Part shown: positions 25,061 through 33,627 of the stretch, piece after piece
How the letters are laid out: each line of letters starts with the position of its first letter
Position numbering within the stretch: position 1 is the first letter of the stretch
Source: CAXXOK01 sp963678055
GTDB lineage: Bacteria; Bacillota; Clostridia; Christensenellales; Aristaeellaceae
Reading direction: 5' to 3'
NCBI GenBank assembly: GCA_963678055.1
Contig: OY782679.1
Location: 310,001 to 374,000, forward strand
DNA length: 64,000 bases
Notes under the pieces: model-generated
Seen by the model: the letters and a program-made list of their open reading frames with translations, nothing else
What the model was told of the DNA's origin: nothing
Databases searched by the model: none
Program-made: the position numbers and the translations under genes

Positions 25061-25813
25061 ATGTCTAAAGAAATTTCGAATCATGAGCCGTACTATCTAG
25101 CGTACGAACATAGATATAAGACTGTCTTTGAAGCCGGAGGAACACGATGGGGACATGCCCCTGATGATCTTGAACTTTTTCATATTCTGAAAAAATGGGT
25201 AGCTGAAAATCACCTAACCGGGAAAAGCATCATAGAATTTGCATGCGGTGAAGGTGCAAGCGGTGTTATTTTATCAGAGCTCGGGTGTAAGTATCATGGA
25301 GTGGATATTGCCCCGTCTGCTGTTGAAAAAGCTGCGGACACACTTAAAAACTATCCAAACGCAAGGGTAGATATAATTGATATGGTAAACAATACGCTAA
25401 GTGAGAGGTATGATGCTGCGCTTGACTGTATGGGTTTACATATGCTAGTAACCGATAAAGACAGAACGTCATATCTGAAAAACGCATATTTATCGCTGAA
25501 ACCGAATTCACCCATGCTGTTTTATAAGGAATCCTATAGAAATGATATTATGGTTGTAAAAGAACCGGTTGATTCGTATCAAGAGTGGTTAAAGATTACG
25601 GGCGATGATTATAAGACATCTTCAGCGCGTAAGGTAGATACAATGAACGGAGATATCGAAATCATGCTGCCGTATGTACCGGCAAGGGCGAATGACAGAG
25701 ATGGTTATTTTGCGGAATTGCAATTAGCCGGATTCATAGTGGAGAGATTCGTTGAGATGGATAGTTCAAATGCAATTCTACACTCTGCAAGCATTTTTGT
25801 AAGAAAACGGTGA
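25061..25813 (+). CDS. Class I SAM-dependent methyltransferase
   Basis: A 250-residue protein with a Rossmann-type SAM site: motif I 'IIEFACGEGASGVIL', motif II region 'YHGVDIAPSAVEKA', and 'DAALDCMGLHMLV' as the motif IV area. The substrate is unknown; the small soluble form fits small-molecule or antibiotic/metabolite methylation. Codon use and base composition are clearly more AT-rich than in the flanking hydrogenase and HAD genes, so horizontal gain is likely. ATG 25061 has a GAGGTGGG ribosome-binding site. Confidence 0.85.
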   Translation: MSKEISNHEPYYLAYEHRYKTVFEAGGTRWGHAPDDLELFHILKKWVAENHLTGKSIIEFACGEGASGVILSELGCKYHGVDIAPSAVEKAADTLKNYPNARVDIIDMVNNTLSERYDAALDCMGLHMLVTDKDRTSYLKNAYLSLKPNSPMLFYKESYRNDIMVVKEPVDSYQEWLKITGDDYKTSSARKVDTMNGDIEIMLPYVPARANDRDGYFAELQLAGFIVERFVEMDSSNAILHSASIFVRKR

Positions 25814-25876
25814 CTTTATTGTATGCAGAAAGTCCAAATGCTGATCGGTTGCTGTGATTATAGTGGAGGACGTGCG

Positions 25877-26515
25877 GTGTTTGAAGATGTGAAGTGGCTG
25901 TTTTTTGATATGGGATCGACACTGGTTGATGAAAGCGATGCCTACAAGCTTTGGTTTCAGCGCGCGTCGGGAGCCGTAGACGGGCAGATCAGCGCGGAGG
26001 CCCTGCGGCAAAAGTACCGGGAGGGCATGGCGAGCTACAGCGTGACCATTGCCGGGCACTTAAAGCCACTTGGCTTTCAGGCTGAAAGCACGAGTTATCT
26101 GTACCCTTCCGAGCTGGACAAAGCCTATCCGGCGGCAAAACCGCTGCTGGAAACCCTGTCCAAGTCGTATCGGCTTGGGGTGATTGCCAACCAGTCCATC
26201 GGCTCGGCCGAGCGCTTGCAGCGCTATGGCTTGCTTTCGTACTTTTCTTTCATTCTCGGCTCAGCCGAAGCGGGCGTGGACAAGCCGGACCCGCGCATTT
26301 TTAAGATGGCGCTGGAAAAGGCGAATTGCAAGCCGCAGGAAGCCGTTATGATCGGCGATCGGCCGGACAACGACATTTTCCCTGCCAAGCAGCTCGGTCT
26401 GCGTACCATCCGTATCCGTCAGGGCACATCGTACGAGCAGCTGCCCAAAAGTGAAGCCTACGAGGCCGACGCGACGGTGCACAGCCTGCAAGAGATAGAG
26501 GGACTGCTCACATGA
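25877..26515 (+). CDS. HAD-superfamily hydrolase
   Basis: A 212-residue phosphatase-like protein. Motif I is 'FFDMGSTL' (nucleophile Asp; the second Asp is replaced by Gly, as in some HAD subgroups), motif II 'IANQS', motif III 'DKPDPRIF' with its Lys, and motif IV 'IGDRPDND' with the metal aspartates. The cap region lies at about residues 20-90. It should dephosphorylate a small metabolite. GTG 25877, preceded by GTGGAGGA, is preferred to the upstream ATG 25823. It overlaps the next gene by 4 bases (ATGA), so the two are translated together. Confidence 0.85.
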   Translation: MFEDVKWLFFDMGSTLVDESDAYKLWFQRASGAVDGQISAEALRQKYREGMASYSVTIAGHLKPLGFQAESTSYLYPSELDKAYPAAKPLLETLSKSYRLGVIANQSIGSAERLQRYGLLSYFSFILGSAEAGVDKPDPRIFKMALEKANCKPQEAVMIGDRPDNDIFPAKQLGLRTIRIRQGTSYEQLPKSEAYEADATVHSLQEIEGLLT

Positions 26516-27273
26516 AAATACTGTTGTTTTACTTCAGCGGTGCGGGCTATACGCGCTGGGTGGTCAACCGGCTGAGCGGATTGCTCATCGGCAAAGGGCA
26601 CAGCGTGCACCTGGAAGCTGTGGAAAACTGTGATATGGCAGGCGTTTTACAGCGCGAGGATATGATCGACGCCATCGGCTTTGCTCAGCCGATTTACGCC
26701 GCCGATATTCCGCGCATCATGCGCCGGGCGATCGGCACATTTCTGCAGGCGGCGGCAGACTACCCCGCGCTGCCGACAGGCGTGTTTTTTGTAAATACCT
26801 ATGCCTATGTCAACGGCAGCGGTTACCTGGAAGCGAAAAAGCTGTTTGAAGGGTCTGCGTTTCAAATTCACAGCTATGCAAATATAAAAATGCCAAACAG
26901 CGCATTGGGCAAGCATCCGGATTCCTTGCCCAAAAGGGCCGTCCCCGGAGACGCGCTTGCCGCTGCGGCCATGCAGAAACTATCGCGCCTGGTGGAAAGC
27001 ATTGAAGGCGGCAGCCTTTTCAATGATGGCCTCGGCCCGCAAACCGTAGGCGGTAAGCTGGTCCGCAAGCTGCTGCGCAAGCAGATTCAAAATGCCTATC
27101 AACGCTTTCAGGTCGATGCCACCCGCTGTACCCGCTGCATGCACTGCGTGGATACCTGCCCCGTGCAGGCAATCACCTATAAAGAGGGTCAGGGTTTCAG
27201 CTTCTCCGCCGCCTGCGAAGCCTGCATGCGCTGCGTTCATAGCTGCCCTACGCGGGCGATATCCGTTAAGTAG
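26512..27273 (+). CDS. EFR1-family flavodoxin-ferredoxin fusion
   Basis: A 253-residue protein with an N-terminal flavodoxin-like domain ('ILLFYFSGAGYTRWVV', FMN phosphate loop) and a C-terminal pair of [4Fe-4S] motifs, 'CTRCMHCVDTCP' and 'CEACMRCVHSCP'. It would carry electrons between flavin and ferredoxin-like partners in the cytoplasm. It is coupled to the HAD gene by a 4-base overlap; the reason for this pairing is not evident. No obvious promoter of its own. Confidence 0.88.
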   Translation: MKILLFYFSGAGYTRWVVNRLSGLLIGKGHSVHLEAVENCDMAGVLQREDMIDAIGFAQPIYAADIPRIMRRAIGTFLQAAADYPALPTGVFFVNTYAYVNGSGYLEAKKLFEGSAFQIHSYANIKMPNSALGKHPDSLPKRAVPGDALAAAAMQKLSRLVESIEGGSLFNDGLGPQTVGGKLVRKLLRKQIQNAYQRFQVDATRCTRCMHCVDTCPVQAITYKEGQGFSFSAACEACMRCVHSCPTRAISVK

Positions 27274-27532
27274 TCAATCAAGAAAACGATACGCAAACCG
27301 GCCATGCGCTGCCGTGTCTATTTTCAGCATCTTGCGCCTGCGGCATCCTTGACGTAGCTCTGCTACTACTGCGGATACCGCAAACACAATCTGCAAGAAA
27401 ATCTATCACGTCATCACACAGCCGCTTCGTGTATCGTTCCCCTGCTTTTTGGATTATATAGTGGTATAAATATATACCTTGCAAGGTTACAAATCGAAAT
27501 ATTTATAACTGCTATATTTGAAAGTTGAAATG

Positions 27533-29185
27533 TTAGTGGTTCTTATCGTTGGTCTGTAGTAGTCGCTTTAAGCGTGCTCTGGTATTTTCAAAAATAATAT
27601 TTAATTGCGCTTTTGCTGGTTCTGTTATTAATGATGTATGTGCAACAGCGTCTCTTAAGGGTTTATAAATCTTTGCGTCACGTTTTATACTTGGTTTGTT
27701 TTCATCACTTTCTCTCTCTTCAAGATGATATGCCAATAGTGCCATATCTAAATACTGAATATCTTCATTACTTTGCCTGATTCCATACGAAATATTTGCT
27801 GTGTTTTTACTTCCTTCTTCTTTTCTCTTAAAGTCCTGCGCTGTACTTTTAGAACTAGGAGTAAGTGGAATGCTATTATGTCGTATATATTCTCTTAACA
27901 AGTTCTCTGATAAAAAGCATTCTGAATATGATGGAATATTAAATGTAGCCTCTTCCCTTATTTTTTTCACCCATGTTTCGACAGTTTTATCTGAATTGTC
28001 CGGCAACATTTCTTTTGCGGTCTCATTAAAAAGTGATTCTGCTTTTCTAGCTTTTGCGGATATGGACGGATTATCTGCATCACCATCAAGTCCTTGTTTA
28101 CGCCTCAGTCTATCCCAGTCACTAAGTATCACAGAAATAATAGATTTTAAACACCTTAAAAAATCCTGATAAACTGGATCATCTTTAACAATACCTTCTC
28201 GACTACTTGTAAATGCATCTGTACTGTAATCTAAATCATTATAGTGGATTTGACCATATAAGTAGCTCTCGACAACTCTTGTAGTTGGTATATGTTTAAG
28301 TAAATCTTTTTCGCGTAAGCGGCCATTTACAAATAAATCAATGGATAGTTTTTCATCTGTTCCTCGTATCTTCATATCAGAGGGCTTGTTTGTCGATGCG
28401 ATGAAACCATAGATTTTCAAATCATGTTTAATAACTTCGTAGTTTTTTACATTTGGATTCTTGTTGGGATTTATCATGTTGGCTAGATATCTATCTTGAA
28501 AGTTATTTATCTGCCAAACGAATTGAGTTGCATTAGCTAATTCGTCTAATGCATCAATATCAACCTTTTGCCCATTTAGATGTATTGAAAAGCTGCTATC
28601 AATAAGTGAAAATCGGTAATTTAGTGCAATGATTTTTTTAAGATAGTCAATAGAATTTATTACGCCATCATTTATGTCTTCAAAAAATATCACTGTGCCT
28701 TTTTTCAAATTTGATAGTATTGAGGGTACACTTGGATCACAATCTTCGAGTATATATTCATTAACACTTCTATCATCTTTGATTGCTTCATCAAGTCCTG
28801 AGTTGTCAATTTGTCCACTTACAGTATTAAAACCACTTGCTTTTGAGGCAATATGGATTTTCTTAGCACATGATAATAGAGCTAACTTTCCAATCCCTTT
28901 TCTCCCAATAAATGGACGCCCCTTGTTTGTTTTGGTAGTCTCGCCGTTTCTCTTTGAATAACCTATTTTGAGGAATTTATTCTGAAAATCGCTTTCACTC
29001 ATTCCATCTCCGTCATCAACAACGTACATTGTTCTAGCATTCCTATCAACCTTGATCCATACATTATTTGCATCGGCATCCCAAGAATTTGAAATTGCCT
29101 CACCTATTACTGTTATAAAGCTACGATAAAGATTACGGCCTAAATGATTAAGTACGCTTAAGGAGATATTAAACTTATAACTCAT
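27533..29185 (-). CDS. MORC/Hsp90-like GHKL ATPase with a possible C-terminal HEPN motif
   Basis: A 550-residue protein. The N-terminal GHKL ATPase has E29 and N33 in 'GEAISNSWDADA', 'DDGDGMSESDF' (57-67) and 'GRKGIGKLALLS' (94-105), as in MutL/MORC/Hsp90. Residues 200-330 look like the S5-type transducer domain ('LFVNGRL', 'SSREGIVKDDPVY'). The last 100 residues are helical and contain R511-DAVA-H516 ('LRDAVAHTS'), matching the R-x4-6-H signature of HEPN ribonucleases. MORC-like ATPases paired with DNA methylases are known in restriction-modification-type defence. Its start overlaps the methyltransferase stop by 4 bases. It is AT-rich and probably acquired. Confidence 0.8.
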   Translation of the reverse strand: MSYKFNISLSVLNHLGRNLYRSFITVIGEAISNSWDADANNVWIKVDRNARTMYVVDDGDGMSESDFQNKFLKIGYSKRNGETTKTNKGRPFIGRKGIGKLALLSCAKKIHIASKASGFNTVSGQIDNSGLDEAIKDDRSVNEYILEDCDPSVPSILSNLKKGTVIFFEDINDGVINSIDYLKKIIALNYRFSLIDSSFSIHLNGQKVDIDALDELANATQFVWQINNFQDRYLANMINPNKNPNVKNYEVIKHDLKIYGFIASTNKPSDMKIRGTDEKLSIDLFVNGRLREKDLLKHIPTTRVVESYLYGQIHYNDLDYSTDAFTSSREGIVKDDPVYQDFLRCLKSIISVILSDWDRLRRKQGLDGDADNPSISAKARKAESLFNETAKEMLPDNSDKTVETWVKKIREEATFNIPSYSECFLSENLLREYIRHNSIPLTPSSKSTAQDFKRKEEGSKNTANISYGIRQSNEDIQYLDMALLAYHLEERESDENKPSIKRDAKIYKPLRDAVAHTSLITEPAKAQLNIIFENTRARLKRLLQTNDKNH

Positions 29186-30222
29186 TTAACCATTCCTTTC
29201 ACATGTGAAGTAATGCTTAATCCGATAACTTCACCTAATCTTGGAGGAACTGCATTACCGATATGACGTGTGATTGTTTTTATACATATGGGTGCCTTTT
29301 CGTCAATAAATTTGTAATCCAGAGGGAATGATTGCAGTAAGGCACCCTCTCGTACTGTAAGTGCACGATTTTGCTCTGGGTGTCCAAAGCGTCCTGTACC
29401 ATAGTAGGTGTACTGTGTTGTCATAGTTGGAGAAACTTCATCCCAAGACATACGACCATATACAGATTGGTACGATTTGCCCGTTTTTTTCTTGTGGCAT
29501 TCAAGAAGCAACTCTTCTGGCCAATCACGCCAAGTTCCTTTTGGAATTGAGGCTTTTATCCTTTCAATATTTTTTTTCGAGAGAGAAGGTGCTTGATGTA
29601 GATGATCCAATTTGCATTTTTCGCCAGCCTCAATAGAGGGAAGTCCACCAATCACACTACGTACACTTTTCCGGTTTTTCTGATGTGTTTCATCTATGAG
29701 GCGCAAGCCCTTCTTTTTCGATGCTAGGAGTAACAATCTACGCCTGTTCTGTGCAACGCCATAATTCGCAGCATTAACAACTCTATAGCTTACTTCATAG
29801 TGCAGGAGTCTTAATGTAGACACAAAGTCCATGAAGACTTGTTCTTCAGCAAGAGCAGGTACGTTTTCCATTGACACTATATCCGGTTTGCTTTCCTTAA
29901 CTATCCGTGCAAACTGATAAAGCAAACTCCAGTCCTTATGATGGTCTCGATGCTTTTTGTCTTTTCTATGGCTTGAGAAGGGTTGGCAAGGAGCACAACC
30001 AACTAAAACTTTAATATCATAACCGTCTAAAAGAGTTTTAATATCTTTTCCTTTGATCTGTGAAATGTTTTTATTAACGAAAGTTGCGTTATTATTTTTT
30101 TCAAAGGGGTACTGACATGTTTCGTCAATATCAATACCAGCAACTACATCAATTCCTGCTTTTTGGATTCCGTAGGTCAAACCGCCAATACCACAAAATA
30201 AGTCAACAGCACCAATTTTCAA
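29182..30222 (-). CDS. DNA (cytosine-5)-methyltransferase
   Basis: A 346-residue C5-cytosine methylase with motif I 'VDLFCGIGGLTYG', motif IV 'GCAPCQPFSS' (catalytic C79), motif VI 'SMENVP' (E119), motif VIII 'QNRRRLLLL', motif IX 'RALTVREGALLQSFP' and motif X 'HIGNAVPPRLGEV'. The target-recognition region (about 195-285) is unassigned, so the methylated site is unknown. The start is TTG 30222 behind AGGAAAG. It is translationally coupled to the downstream GHKL ATPase. No restriction endonuclease is adjacent. The cassette is strikingly AT-rich against the surrounding genome. Confidence 0.93.
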   Translation of the reverse strand: MKIGAVDLFCGIGGLTYGIQKAGIDVVAGIDIDETCQYPFEKNNNATFVNKNISQIKGKDIKTLLDGYDIKVLVGCAPCQPFSSHRKDKKHRDHHKDWSLLYQFARIVKESKPDIVSMENVPALAEEQVFMDFVSTLRLLHYEVSYRVVNAANYGVAQNRRRLLLLASKKKGLRLIDETHQKNRKSVRSVIGGLPSIEAGEKCKLDHLHQAPSLSKKNIERIKASIPKGTWRDWPEELLLECHKKKTGKSYQSVYGRMSWDEVSPTMTTQYTYYGTGRFGHPEQNRALTVREGALLQSFPLDYKFIDEKAPICIKTITRHIGNAVPPRLGEVIGLSITSHVKGMVK

Positions 30223-30299
30223 GCTACCACTTTCCTGTCTAAATCTTAATTACAACTCATAATGTTTAGATTCTAAAGTGAACTGAATAATCCTTTGCA

Positions 30300-30305
30300 A
30301 TTATA
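30300..30305 (-). promoter_or_regulatory. -10 box for the methyltransferase/ATPase operon
   Basis: A perfect TATAAT on the minus strand about 80 bases before the methylase start; the -35 region is not convincing. Confidence 0.4.
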
Positions 30306-30522
30306 GCTAAAGCAATTACTATTAATTCTAGCATACTAGATTCTATACTTCAAGTAGCAAATGATTCGAATATGTGTTCTATAAATATAAGCAGCGAGAG
30401 CATGAAAGGTCATATCAGGTTGAAGAACTTTTTAGTAATACTATTTACTGACCCAAAATATTATATTTCATACCGGTTCCTAATCGCAAATATTCTATGA
30501 AATGATTAAATATTAAGAAATG

Positions 30523-30551
30523 TTTACAAAAGTTTGTGTTTATGGTACAAT
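30523..30551 (+). promoter_or_regulatory. Sigma-A-type promoter of the GGDEF gene
   Basis: TTTACA (30523-30528), a 17-base spacer and TACAAT (30546-30551). Confidence 0.7.
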
Positions 30552-30654
30552 TTCTTCATAATTTGGGCGAGTAGGCGGCGGGCACGGGTCCGGCGGCTGA
30601 ACTGTGTGACCGATCCCTGGCTTGGACGACGCTGAAGGAGCAGGCAGTATTGCA

Positions 30655-31668
30655 ATGAAGACGATCGAGGCGTTTATACGCGAGGATGGCATCCTGCGTA
30701 CGGTGGCACTCACCGGCGCGGAAAAGCCCGGCATTGACAGTGCGATGATTGAGCGCTGGCAGTGCTTATTTGCGTTGATCGCCAAAGAGGTGCGCGCACC
30801 TGCCGCTATGATTTTGCGCCTGACACACCAGTCCATCCGTGTTCTGTTTAACGCCGATGGCAAGCATAAAACCGAATACTATTTTGGCAACGGCCTGTAT
30901 TGCGAGTCGATTTCAGGCGGCAGTGCGCTGCTGGTAACCCATGCGGGCTACGGTATGGTCATGCGCGGCAATCAGGCCAAGCTGGCCCCTGTATTTACCT
31001 GTAGAGGACTGCCGGTATTCTGGCCGGACGGTGAGCTGTATGCGGCAATCTGTGTTCCGGTCAAGGCATTCGTGGGGCTGAAAAAAACCTACCAATCCAT
31101 CGTCATGGAGCTGAAAGTTTCGCTGGAAAAGGAGCTTGCCTCCCTGTACCGGCAGCATAACTTGCTGCATACGGCCGAAACCGATGCGCTGACGCAGATT
31201 TTCAACCGCCGCAAGCTGGACAGCGTTCTGAAAACCGAGTTTGACCGCGCGCGGCGTTACGGCAGCGAGTTTTCCGTAACGATGATGGACCTGAACTCCT
31301 TTAAGCAGGTGAACGATGTATACGGCCATGACGCGGGAGACGATATGCTCAAAGCATTTGTCAAAAGCATTGCAGCCAAACTCCGCGAGACCGATCTGCT
31401 GGGCCGCTGGGGCGGGGATGAGTTTGTGCTCGTTTGCCCGCACACCGATCAGGATAACACCAGGCAGATGATGGACCGTATCAAACCCCTGGTGAACAGC
31501 GAGCTGGAAGCGATGCCGGCGTTTGCGGGCTTTAGCTACGGCGTGGCGCACTATGAACCGCCCGACCCGGACTTTCAGGCGATTGTCAAGCGGGCGGACG
31601 AGCGCATGTACGAGCATAAAATGGCGCAAAAAAAGGAGCCCGACCCGGCTACCGAACCACAGCAATGA
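30655..31668 (+). CDS. Diguanylate cyclase (GGDEF) with a GAF-like N-terminal domain
   Basis: A 337-residue soluble protein. The first 160 residues look like a GAF-type sensory domain ('WQCLFALIAKEVRAPAA', 'AAICVPVKAFVGL'). The GGDEF domain follows ('ETDALTQIFNRRKLD', 'VTMMDLNSFKQVND') with an intact 'RWGGDEF' active site and an upstream allosteric I-site R-ETD placed five residues before it, so c-di-GMP synthesis with product inhibition is expected. ATG 30655 is used; AAGGAG lies somewhat far upstream, and TTG 30622 is an alternative. It is monocistronic, ending at the 31673 hairpin. Confidence 0.9.
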   Translation: MKTIEAFIREDGILRTVALTGAEKPGIDSAMIERWQCLFALIAKEVRAPAAMILRLTHQSIRVLFNADGKHKTEYYFGNGLYCESISGGSALLVTHAGYGMVMRGNQAKLAPVFTCRGLPVFWPDGELYAAICVPVKAFVGLKKTYQSIVMELKVSLEKELASLYRQHNLLHTAETDALTQIFNRRKLDSVLKTEFDRARRYGSEFSVTMMDLNSFKQVNDVYGHDAGDDMLKAFVKSIAAKLRETDLLGRWGGDEFVLVCPHTDQDNTRQMMDRIKPLVNSELEAMPAFAGFSYGVAHYEPPDPDFQAIVKRADERMYEHKMAQKKEPDPATEPQQ

Positions 31669-31672
31669 ATGG

Positions 31673-31706
31673 GCAGCCTCCCGCAAAGCGGGAGGCTGCT
31701 GTTATT
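31673..31706. terminator. Terminator between convergent GGDEF and MFS genes
   Basis: A 12-pair stem GCAGCCTCCCGC / GCGGGAGGCTGC with loop AAA and a TGTTATTT tail. Confidence 0.8.
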
Positions 31707-31740
31707 TGCGTCAGGCCAAACAGGGCCTACAGCGCGGATG

Positions 31741-32949
31741 TCACACCGCTTGGTGTTCAGCTGGGTGTTTTCGCGCCCGTGCGCTGCGCCGCAAACCGGA
31801 GATGGCATACACCAGCGCTACCGCGCTCAGCAGCAGACCCGCAAACAGCCAGGAGTAGCGGTAATCCAGACCCGCGCTGATCAGGTAGCAATACAGGCTG
31901 GCGATAAGCGAGCCGATACGAAAAACGAAGGACAATAGCGACAATATGCTCGCCCGCTGCTTTGCGGGTGCTTCGTGGTTGAGCAGCGTTTGTTCCGCTA
32001 CGCCGCTGCTGCCAAGAAAAATGTACCAAAGCACATAGACCAGAATGAACGGCAGCTGCAGCACCATGGCAAAGAGAACGGACAGGCACACGCCCATCAG
32101 CGCTTTGGAAATCAGAAACAGAAAAACGCCGCGCTGTGGCAGCCGTGTCAGTAGAGCTTCCGCTAGCTTGCTGCCGACGACCACCCCGCCAAAGCCTAAA
32201 AATCCGACCACGCCAAATAGCAGCGTATTGGATGAAAACGCCCGAAATGCCGGTTGCCAGAAAGTTTCTACGGTGACCATCGCAAACGATGTGACCGCAG
32301 TCAGCACAAACAGCATCCGCGCTATTTTGGATTCCCATACAAACGAAAAACTCTTTTGCAGGTGCTCTTTCAGGCGGGGTTTTTCCGAAGGACTGCGATC
32401 AATGTGCGGCGATTCGGTTACGGTCAGCTGGGTCAACAGTAGCACCAGCCCATACCCGGCAAGGCCCAGCAGGATATTGGCCGCGTAGTGCGGGGCCAGG
32501 GTAGCCAGCACACCGCTGCCTAGCGCGCCGATGGCAAGCCCTGCACTCTCCAGCACGTTCAGCTTGCTGGTGACTTTTACAAGCGCGGCCTTGCCATCCG
32601 CTTCATCTATCACCAGCGCTTCGATGCTGCCGGAGACAAATGCGCGGGACAGGCCATACAGAATCATTCCAATTGCCAGCGCCAGCGCAGAGCGGAACCA
32701 AAGCAGCAGTGTGTACGTGGCCATTTGCAGAACAATCGCCAAGACAAACGAGCGTTTCCGGCCGAATAAATCGGCAAATACGCCGCTGGGGAACTCAAAC
32801 AGCAGGGTGATCAGCGAGGAAAGCCCAACAAACAGCGATACCGTTTGCACGGTTGCGCCGTGGGTTGTGAGTACCAGAATGAAAATCGGGGCGACCGTTC
32901 CCAGCAGAAACGCTTTCAGGAACAGGATGATTTGCAGCGATCTACGCAT
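31741..32949 (-). CDS. MFS transporter
   Basis: A 402-residue protein with about 12 membrane helices and the major-facilitator signature between helices 2 and 3 ('GVFADLFGRKRSF'). No substrate-specific motif is recognised; small MFS pumps of this layout often export drugs or metabolites. ATG 32949 lies inside the last codons of the upstream regulator gene (8-base overlap), so the two are one operon. The longer frame to 33021 is not needed. It is probably induced through the adjacent ArsR-like regulator acting at 33536-33556. Confidence 0.85.
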   Translation of the reverse strand: MRRSLQIILFLKAFLLGTVAPIFILVLTTHGATVQTVSLFVGLSSLITLLFEFPSGVFADLFGRKRSFVLAIVLQMATYTLLLWFRSALALAIGMILYGLSRAFVSGSIEALVIDEADGKAALVKVTSKLNVLESAGLAIGALGSGVLATLAPHYAANILLGLAGYGLVLLLTQLTVTESPHIDRSPSEKPRLKEHLQKSFSFVWESKIARMLFVLTAVTSFAMVTVETFWQPAFRAFSSNTLLFGVVGFLGFGGVVVGSKLAEALLTRLPQRGVFLFLISKALMGVCLSVLFAMVLQLPFILVYVLWYIFLGSSGVAEQTLLNHEAPAKQRASILSLLSFVFRIGSLIASLYCYLISAGLDYRYSWLFAGLLLSAVALVYAISGLRRSARARKHPAEHQAV

Positions 32950-33499
32950 GATCGTCCTCTTCAATGGGATAGAAAATGGTCGTATAGGCAAACGGAATGC
33001 CCTTGGCACCGGGCTTTTCATGCTCGTGGATGAACGCCATTATCAGTTTTTTCAGTTCCAGCACTTCGCTTTCCTCTATGTGGAGTATGCCCCAGTTCAT
33101 GTCGCCCAGGGCTTCCTGCGGCGGGCTTTGGGTGGTCTGTGCGTAGTTGGCAAAGCCTGAAAAGGTGCTCGCCAGGTTGTTTTGCATGATGGCGATACGC
33201 TGGGCGTTTTCAGCGCTGTTGGGGGTGCGGCCCATGTTTATGGTACGGGGCGGGACCCAGTAAAACTTCGCGGTGATACCGCGCATTAATTCCGTATGGT
33301 GGAGCTTGACCACCCCAAGGGATTCCAGCTTTTTCAGGTGGTGCTGCACCGACGAGGCGGAAATGTTCAGCCTGCGGCTAAGCTCCTTGGGGGTGATCGG
33401 CTTGTTAACGATCTGCATTTGGCGCAGAATTTCCTGCCGTCGGGGGTTGATATAGATGTCCAGCTCTTTTTTTGTCGCCAGTACGATGGGCTCTAGCAT
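32942..33499 (-). CDS. ArsR-like winged-helix transcriptional regulator
   Basis: A 185-residue protein. Residues about 15-80 form an ArsR-type winged helix ('PRRQEILRQMQIVNKPITPKELSRRLNISASSVQHHLKKLESLGVV'). The remaining 100 residues form a ligand or dimer domain without a recognised metal-binding cysteine pair. GAGGAGG precedes ATG 33499. Its own promoter carries a perfect 9-bp inverted repeat between -35 and -10, consistent with autorepression, and it is co-transcribed with the MFS transporter it probably controls. Confidence 0.82.
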   Translation of the reverse strand: MLEPIVLATKKELDIYINPRRQEILRQMQIVNKPITPKELSRRLNISASSVQHHLKKLESLGVVKLHHTELMRGITAKFYWVPPRTINMGRTPNSAENAQRIAIMQNNLASTFSGFANYAQTTQSPPQEALGDMNWGILHIEESEVLELKKLIMAFIHEHEKPGAKGIPFAYTTIFYPIEEDDHA

Positions 33500-33529
33500 T
33501 GGCAGCGCCTCCTCTATCACGTTACAGAG

Positions 33530-33559
33530 ACTATAACAGTACACAGTGTGTACTGTCAA
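33530..33559 (-). promoter_or_regulatory. Promoter of the regulator-MFS operon with embedded operator
   Basis: Minus strand: TTGACA (33554-33559), an 18-base spacer and TATAGT (33530-33535). The inverted repeat ACAGTACAC-AGT-GTGTACTGT (33536-33556) fills the spacer and touches the -35 box, an ideal repression site. Confidence 0.8.
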
Positions 33560-33578
33560 GCGTAAATAGTTGATTACA

Positions 33579-33610
33579 GAAAAAACCGCCTCCGAAAGCC
33601 GGAAGCGGTT
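33579..33610 (-). terminator. Terminator of the XRE-cupin/MBL operon
   Basis: Read on the minus strand: AACCGC-t-TCCG, loop, CGGA-g-GCGGTT, then seven T. It lies just after the MBL-fold gene. Confidence 0.85.
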
Positions 33611-33627
33611 GCACGTTGGAATGGAAA

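Larger units (their letters stand above)
30223..30654. other. AT-rich intergenic region between the methylase and the GGDEF gene
   Basis: About 430 bases without a gene. It contains a minus-strand TATAAT (30300-30305) that could serve the methylase, a small palindrome CTAG-CATA-CTAG, and the plus-strand promoter at 30523-30551. Base composition changes sharply near 30560, marking the likely edge of the acquired cassette. Confidence 0.6.

Noticed and set aside
27274..27532. Possible mobile-element remnant or attachment site beside the methylase cassette
   Set aside because: No integrase, tRNA gene or direct repeat could be seen at either edge.
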